Origin: Choanephora cucurbitarum
Taxonomy: Eukaryota; Mucoromycota; Mucoromycetes; Mucorales; Choanephoraceae
Length of the DNA stretch: 24,488 nt
Assembly (NCBI GenBank): GCA_025331435.1
Contig: JAIWNI010000207.1
Coordinates: forward strand, 1 to 24,488
Direction: 5' to 3'
Made by a program: the position numbers and the translations under genes. Shown here piece after piece: positions 17,800 to 24,488 of the stretch. The first letter of the stretch is position 1. Every line of letters starts with the position of its first letter. The notes below the pieces were generated by a model. The model worked only from the letters and a program-made list of their open reading frames with translations. It made no database searches and was not told the DNA's origin.

Positions 17800-20700
17800 T
17801 TAAGTGCGTAACACTTCTTTGAACACAATATTTTTGGTGTAACGATGCTGAAAGTCCTCTATTTTTGAGATACTTTGATCTATAAGCAGTTTCAATGAAG
17901 CAGGAGACTTGACTCGAGATAGAGCAACATACAAATGGCCGTGACCGAATACATGATCAGGTAGATAGAGGCCTGCATTTTCGAGTGTTTGACCTTGTGC
18001 TTTGTTTATAGTAAATGCAAATGCAAGTTTAACAGGAAATTGTGTTCTTCTAAATTCAATGGAGGTTTGGTGTGCAACGGAAGTATAGTTGATATGAATC
18101 CGAGGAATCAACACGATTTTACCAACATGGGATCCAGTAACTATAGTAGCTTCAATGATGTTGGTTTTAAGAGACCTAATAATAAGTCTCGTACCATTGC
18201 AAAGGCCATTTGCAGCGTCTATGCTTCTCAGTAACATTATAGGGCAACCTGCTTTCAATTTAAGCTGATGAAGTGAAAGGAACCCATTGTTGATTGAGTT
18301 GAGCAGCTCGGTAGGATACGCAATACGCTTTTTAGGATTGCAAACTTGATCACTGCTTAAGTAGACTGTCTCTCTACCTCTTATACAGCTAAGCATCCTT
18401 TGGTTAATGATTTCTACATCAACATTCTTTGGTGTCAAAATAGCTCTACTAACAAAATAATTTGAGTTAGGGTTAAGAGCTTCATCTGTTCGATTTGGAT
18501 AGATGGTAGCAATGAGATTTAAGAGATTTGATCCAGGTATGTGAATAGAATCAGGTATTCTGATGTAATCGCTAGGTATGTTGTTGCTCAATGTCAATGT
18601 AGGTACTTTGCCTTCTCCAATATTCAACAGAAATTCAGAAAATTGTTGTAGTTCTTGAGCCGATTCAGGCTTATTGCTTTGCAAAGCCTGCTGTACTCGC
18701 ATGTTTACACGTAGTTTTAGGACAGTAACCTTGGACCATAAGAAGGATCGGTTGAGACATTCACTTACAATAGTAGATCTACTTGCCTTGGGGATGACAG
18801 GTAAAACCTGACGGAAATCACCTCCAAAAACAATCAACTTGCCACCAAAAGGAACGGTTTGAAGAACGTGGTTTTCATCTTTCATCATGTCTTTAAAAGT
18901 TCTATCAACAGCTTCAAATATTGTTCTACTTGTCATGGATGCTTCATCCCAAATGATCAGTTTTGCTTTTTTAAAAGATTACCAAGTTCAGATCTGGGCT
19001 TGATATTACATATTGATTCGGTATTGATATCAATTGGAATCTTAAAAGTAGAATGGGACGTTCGGCCACCTTCTAACAGTAGAGCAGCTATACCACCTGA
19101 AGCTACTGCAATGGCTATATCACCTACTCTTCTTGTTGAGTTTAATAAGCTGTTGAAGAGAAAGGTTTTACCAGAGCCACCTGGTGCGTCAATGAAGTAG
19201 AGTCTTGAGGCACTAAGATCTCTTGTAGAGTCATTGACTATTTCAGAGCGTATGGTGTTATATGCTATTTTTGATCGTCGTTGAATTGAAGGCTGGACGG
19301 ATCAGGTTGTGCTTCGGCAGAAAGTGAAAGCTGTATGTGTGTTCGGGCCAGTAATGATAAACCGTCGCCATTCGAATCCACCAATCTCGTGTCTTCTTGA
19401 GGAAATACGGCAGCAAAACCATCCATGTCTTTCAAATCAATATTGTGGTCAGCCAAAATATCATTGATATCTAAAAGGCAATGCTCAAACATACGGTCGG
19501 TAATAGCATCAGGAGCTGGCAGAGTAGATTCAGTAGACTTTTTGTTGTTCACGATAGAGGTAGTCTTCAGTCAAGCTATCTTTGTGTTGCGTCCAGAGGT
19601 CAAATAGGTCAGTGCATTCACAAAATACAACTATGATGCAGAAGAGACGACGTAAGGCTTGTGGGCGCTGATATGTAGCTGCTTCTGTTAAAGCTGCAGA
19701 CCATTCAGAGTTATCTGTCAACAATCCCATTGACCGAGCAGTAGCTTGATATGATGGATACACTTGCCCTTCAAAAGTTCTCAAATCAATAAAGCTGGTT
19801 GCCCCAGATATTTTGTACAACAAAAGACGAAGGTGATATTTTTCAACATCATGAGGAGATACAGAGTAAATCCTGCCAACAATTTTTCCCGATCCACCAT
19901 TTCGTGGTTTCCAAACTCGAGGACTTAGTTCCTTGTGAAAAGTATAGTATTCGCAGAAGTCAGGATACAAAATGGTTTTAGACAGATTGTCACCAAGTGA
20001 ATGAGCTTCTCGATTATACTTCAGCCATGCTGTCAAGGTTGTTTCTTTTGGATCCCTTGATATAACAGATTCAGGAGTATCTCCAGCTTCAAAGTATATA
20101 TGTTGTTCATTTTCCAAGTGAATTGCTAAACGTTGATGGGAAGGAGATTCACCATGCATTGGGAAAGAAAACAATCGCCAACATGCTTCAGAGGCAGACA
20201 CATATCTGGCATCCAAGAGGGATTTGATTTCATCCCGATTCTCGTCAAGGCCACCATCAATATTGACTTGAGCTCTGTCATGACCTTTATAAACATACTT
20301 ATAAATGTATTTGACGGAGTTAACAGAGCTGCATATTTCAACATTGATATGCGCATTGTATTTAGCACATAAAAAAAGGTTATAGGGCACTACCCAACGA
20401 TTATCAACAGTGACAGTACCATGATTACGCATAACAATACGGGTATTACGACGACGATAGATAGGATAACCACCTTCAGCTGAGTCAACAGTAGTAGTTA
20501 CATCCTGGAAGTCCCGAGGAAACCATTTGGTACAACGACCATTTTTCATGCATACTGCAGAGGGATTGAGCAAGCCGCATGGATTATGGATCATTGCTGT
20601 AGTAACTGTTTCAAAAGCAAGTGAATGAACTTGAGGATCAGGGATTTCGGCTGAAACAATTCTGTCAAAGTCATCAGTTGTTCGAGGCTTATCTTGTTCT

Positions 20701-22583
20701 TGAAGGATAAAGAGCATTTGAGCGTGGGGTAAACCACGCTTTTGAAACTCAATAGAATATACATAAGCAATCACTTTTCCAAAAATATTCTTTTTCAAGA
20801 TGTCATTCGATAACTCTTTAAGTTTCATGTTGAATACTCGGGCACAAAGATCTGGTCTTTCACTCGCAGTTTGGTTAATCAACAACTCCTGTTTTATCTC
20901 AGGCCAAGCAGGATTGCATGTAAAGGTAATAAAAGATCGGGCTTGCCAAATCTTCTAACCAAACTAATTGCATCTTGGTATAGTTGAGCTAAAAGCGAGG
21001 GCCACCAATAAAAGTGGATGGAAGAATTACTCGCCTACCAATGGAGCTCATGTCACTGTCATTCATCCGAATTGCATCAGTGAGGCCTTTGTACATTTCA
21101 GTTCTTAATGAGCTTTGATTGAAGCTTATATAATTTAGGCGTTGTTGCTCCATTTTGGCATACCATATCAATCCACATATTGATGGAAAAGTTTACCAAA
21201 TGAGTGGATACCAACTTGATGATTGAGTGGCAATTCACAATCAACCAACCGTCTAATCATGAGCATTGAGCTGTAAAAATTCATAATTAGTAATTTTTTT
21301 TCTTGGATTTTTTAAAACGGCTTGACCGTAAGGTGCATTAGTCAGCATTGTTGATTCTTAAATCATTAATGTCTGAAATGACAGGGAGAGTTTCACAACA
21401 CCATTCAGGAGCACCTTGAGGAAACATGAGAACATATTGCAAAGGATCGTAGAATTGGTTTGTTTCCTGGAATATGACTCAATGCATTGTCATCACCTTT
21501 TAATCGAATGACGATATCACGATTAGTAGGCTCAGCTTGAGGACGACCATCACCATCTCCACCAACGATCAAAACGCCAATTTCAGCAGCAGTAAGGGCA
21601 TTATAGCGTCTTAAATCAGGTGAGTTTCCAGCTCTAAAAATCATTCTGATGTCCCGATTGATAGCATCAGAGTTTGATTGACGGCTATCAGCATCAATGT
21701 CAGCCATTGTCTTAAAATATTCAACAAAAGGATTGATGTCGTGCATCATTTCTTACAGAGCAAGCATGGTTGAAGAGTTTATCTCAGAGTTAGCTCCGAC
21801 ATTCATTCTATTTTGAAGCTCATTCTCAGAGTCAAAGAAATAGATCTGGGCAAATTGAGGACGTTGTTGTTGCCCATCATTGTTATTGCCTGGTGTAAGA
21901 CTGTTGCTATTAAGATGGTAAACACTACCATAAATTCTGAAGGTGTATGCTCCTAATCTTGAATTTGCAAGACTATGATCCAAATTCGCATTCATAGAGG
22001 TGAAGTTTAAAGCAGAGTTGTATGCTCTTATGTTTCGCTTAAACTCTCTACTTCTTTCATCATCACCACGCAAAAGATTAGCAAGAACTTTAGGTAGAGG
22101 ATCCAAAGACTTGCGAACACTTTTTCCATCACTGCAACACATTTGAAAGCGAGGATTTCTCAGGCTACTTCTTCCTTTCTTTTCTTTCATCCACATTAAT
22201 GCACCGCAATGACAGCACTCGACGTCCATGGATCCCACATCCAAACGCTCTACCTCAATAGCCTGTACTACAGGTGCTATTGTAGCTACGACAGGTTCAA
22301 CTCGGCTACCGCAATTCCAATGAGAACGTCTCGAGTGTCCAAGGCGACCAAACGACTGACATTTTGGTTGCTCCAAAATGAATTCTTCAGCTTGCTCAAC
22401 GGACTGCGTTTGTTGTTCTTGTTGAGTTGCTTCTGTTCGATTTCTTTCGATTCTTTCCAAACAGTTCCAGTGACTACGGCTTAAATGCCCTTCGCGATTA
22501 CAATAGGGACAGATTCTAGTCATGTGTGTCCTAAAAAGAAAGTCAGTTTTTTGCCTTTTTATAGGTAAAAGTTCTACCAACAT
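17800..22583 (-). pseudogene. Helitron 3 Rep/helicase, many frameshifts
   Basis: From 22583: CPYCNREGH module (and a second one, CQSFGRLGH, with Cys to Phe), Helitron finger VECCHCGALMW, N domain, Rep, PIF1-type helicase. MTRICPYC at 22523 is an alternative start. In Rep the HUH motif reads HAQ (RGLPHAQMLF), losing the second His; the Tyr block KYIYKYVYKGHD is kept. The helicase has Walker A APGGSGKT (only in the frame between 18967 and 19272), IIWDEASM, GGDFRQVLPV, AFAFTINKAQGQTL and LYVALSRV, and ends VFKEVLRT. Lesions: TAA at 21753..21755, shifts near 21468, 21290, 21170, 20990 and 20932, then in homopolymers at 19539..19543, 19268..19272 and 18967..18972. The last 378 codons are open. Confidence 0.9.
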
Positions 22584-22756
22584 TGGATTTATTTAGTAAG
22601 AGAAAAGAGAGGTAACTTTATTTTAGTGAACAGAAAAACAGGTACAGTAATATTTTAACTATTTTGTGACCGTAAAATAACTTTCTTGAAGCACAGGGAC
22701 AGCAAAATAACTCTGTGTGACAATGCACGATTTTAATTATTTAGATTAGAAGAAGA
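22584..22756. other. Intergenic stretch between Helitron 3 and the right-hand pseudogene
   Basis: This short AT-rich segment should contain the Helitron 3 5' end. AAAATAACT occurs twice (near 22675 and 22707) and CACAG...CTGTG brackets the second copy. No defined terminus. Confidence 0.35.
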
Positions 22757-24176
22757 GTGCCTTCACCTTCTGAACTGCTTCCTTCTTTAAAATCATTATT
22801 TTTGTCGTTTGATCCTTTATAATGCTCAAAGTCATCAAGAACACTATTTGATACGCTTGCTTGGAAACAGACATCAAGCATACTTAAGACTGTATAACTA
22901 GGCCATGCTTCTGATCCTCCTGGAGTACAACTTTACTACAAGACAGGCATGAAAGACAAATTTGGTTTGACTTTGTATAGATGTGTACGAGGTACAAACT
23001 CATTAGAAGGCGGGTTCATCAAAACTTGTTTCGCGAGTTTGGTTCCTTCGGAGCAGGCCCAGAGCTAGCCAATGCAATGCTGACATAATATAGGCTTAGG
23101 CACAACATAGATATAGGCACTGTAAACAGATGCAGTAGCCAACATAATGGTCATTACGGTCCTTGGCTGGTTCAACACATAGATCTTCTGCGAGAAAAGC
23201 TTGAACTGAATAGAGCAAATAGCCATATATGTGTTGAAATCAATGTACTAAAGTACAAAGGTTCTCAGGAAATTTACGATATGCGTCCTTTACTTGAGGA
23301 AGAGATGGCAAAACTCGGTATAGTAGAAGCAGAGCAAATTTTGGATGAAATAGAAGTTGATGTCACAATACGAAAGCTTTCTGAGACTGTTTATATGGAA
23401 GCTGGCTTCACGCATCGTTCAAGAAACAGTAGATATGACTACGTGTCCATGTCACAAAACACTAAATTTGCTGTCGTTGCTTTACACACTTTGGATAAAG
23501 TTTTTCTTTTCTCTCGTCTTTTGGAGCAGTGCTTTCTTGGTGATGCTATACCAAGTTTTGAACGCTTTGCGTTTAAATGAAATTAGCAAGCAGATGGTCA
23601 AAAAGTTTTCTACAAAACTGCCGAACTGATAGAAAAATACTACAACCATTGGAAGGATCAAGAGGCAGCCAAAAAAACTCGTCAAATCCATCATGCAACA
23701 TTGGATAATATCATGGAAGAGTTTAGAGCTAGAATAGTGCTCCGTCAAGTGGAAAGTGCAGCAAACCCTAGTATTCCTGATTTCAGCCTAAACACAAGCC
23801 TTGAAGAGGTGCAAATCCTTCCTCAGTCTACTCTCGTTAGCAGATTGTACCTTATCGCTTCCCTTTGTAAGCACAAAATGTACCTATTTCTTTTAGAATG
23901 CCTATCCTTGTCTTTGTTCCTGATGTAACTGCTCCTTTGAGCATTGCGCCTATTTTGCCTAATTCTTCTAGTTTAATCTCTCATGTGCATCCTACAATCT
24001 CGCTTAGTGATGTAGTCAGAATAAATAGAAGACAAACATGCAAAGGATGCGGGGCAAACACATGTGAAGGATGAAACAATAGAAGGCTATGTGCTGCCCC
24101 AAAGTGTTTCCAATGCTTTAGAAGTGAATGCACAGGGCTTTTGACACCAGTAAATGTAATGCCATATGAATTATAG
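22757..24176 (+). pseudogene. Degraded gene of a transposase-like family not firmly recognised
   Basis: Frame 2 from 22757 carries SDPPGVQLYYKTG and YRCVRGTNSLEGG. A lost G near 23013 moves it to frame 1 (HQNLFREFGSFGAGPELANAML, then YRLRHNIDIGTVNR, GHYGPWLVQHIDLL), which continues to about 23836 (FLFSRLLEQCFLGDAIPSF, ADGQKVFYKTAELIEKYYNHW). A third frame (23898..24176) ends in a Cys-rich zinc-binding-like tail (CKGCGANTC, CAAPKCFQC, C). In-frame stops lie at 22805, 22892, 23086, 23578, 23584 and 24072. The Glu in RGTN-x2-EGG and the following His recall the acidic end of a DDE-type nuclease, but that is a guess. I know similar unnamed proteins from fungal genomes only by general impression and give no function. 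No terminal repeats were found around it. Confidence 0.6.
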
Positions 24177-24182
24177 AATAAA
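24177..24182 (+). terminator. Possible polyadenylation signal after the right-hand pseudogene
   Basis: AATAAA follows directly after the last stop codon (24174..24176). Confidence 0.4.
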
Positions 24183-24488
24183 ACATTACTTGATCAACTA
24201 AACATATTTTATTTTCGAAATTTGGCGAAGCCAAATATCAAAATCACTATATTTGGAAAGTGCATTTTGTATCCCCACAGACATGCCATACGAGTCATTT
24301 TTTTCGCACTTGTCAGGTTTCAACTGATAACAATGTCAGTACTATAGGTTGACTTTATAATATAGAAGTGTTTACTTACGATATGTGAAATGACGCAAGC
24401 TTTCGAAGTTTTTGAAATAAAATGAAAATAAAGGAAAAGGGAAAACCAAACCCGCCGTGGGTTGAAGATGAAACGAGAAAATAAAATG
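24183..24488. other. Right-edge non-coding sequence with a perfect hairpin
   Basis: About 300 bp without an ORF of note. ATTTGGCGAAGCCAAAT (24220..24236) forms a perfect 7-bp stem with a GAA loop. Nothing else is recognised. Confidence 0.5.

Larger units (their letters stand above)
17572..22583 (-). mobile_element. Helitron 3, uninterrupted by insertions but decayed
   Basis: The coding span runs from 22583 to 17800 on the minus strand. A plausible 3' terminus is CTAG at 17572..17575 followed by T on the minus strand, which fits the Helitron rule of a CTRR end inserted before T. The preceding sequence is GC-rich (GCGAGCGTAGCGAGTAGG), but I could not draw the usual stable terminal hairpin. The 5' terminus lies right of 22583 and is not fixed. 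Protein similarity to Helitrons 1 and 2 is clear but moderate, so the three are different families and not tandem duplicates. Confidence 0.8.

Noticed and set aside
23867..23896. GTAAGC...TTTTAG as a 30-bp intron in the right-hand pseudogene
   Set aside because: Too short for a usual fungal intron, and splicing would create an immediate stop and not join the frames on either side.
1..24488. Repeat-induced point mutation as the cause of decay
   Set aside because: The lesions are mostly single-base indels in homopolymers and mixed substitutions. Only a few stops fit C-to-T, too few to claim a directed process.
1..24488. Defence system, prophage or host gene cluster
   Set aside because: All recognisable coding sequence belongs to transposable elements, apart from one unrecognised transposase-like pseudogene.

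Overview
The window is a nest of eukaryotic transposable elements with no recognisable host gene, rRNA or tRNA. Three Helitron copies lie head to tail on the minus strand. The element set (Helitrons with fused HUH Rep and PIF1-type helicase, a pogo-type transposon with two clean 52-bp GT-AG introns, CACTA-end elements) and the AT-rich background suggest a fungus, probably an early-diverging lineage such as Mucoromycota. That assignment is an inference.

Layout. Helitron 1 runs from its start codon at 9413 down past the left edge of the window. A 3.1-kb element with CACTA-type ends (473..3558, 3-bp duplication TCA) and a 2.9-kb pogo-type transposon (6123..9065, TA duplication) interrupt it. Helitron 2 (coding span 17338 down to 9926) carries a 442-bp solo-LTR-like insertion (14780..15221, duplication TCGAG), a 186-bp MITE of the pogo family (14372..14557, TA), a triplicated 58-bp segment (12607..12780) and a 2.0-kb CACTA element (10439..12439, duplication ATA). 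Helitron 3 (22583 down to 17800) has no insertion but is broken by many single-base frameshifts. Right of it, a degraded plus-strand gene of an unrecognised transposase-like family (22757..24176) carries an RGTN-x2-EGG motif and a Cys-rich tail.

The strongest result is that each of the five insertions, when removed together with one copy of its duplication, rejoins the Helitron reading frame at the exact codon. For Helitron 2, removing the three insertions and the two extra 58-bp copies and allowing for one missing base leaves 4659 nt, or 1553 codons, a normal Rep/helicase length. The locus can therefore be read as a stratigraphy: Helitrons first, then the DNA transposons and the LTR-like piece.

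Nothing here looks functional today except possibly as substrate. The pogo transposase has its three catalytic Asp but two in-frame stops. Helitron 1 has an altered Walker A, and Helitron 3 has lost the second His of its HUH motif. The points most worth following up are the MITE, which derives from the same pogo family in inverted orientation; the CAGTGAAAA array in the second CACTA element; the array of small ACC-N8-GGT hairpins between Helitrons 1 and 2; and the unrecognised gene at the right edge.
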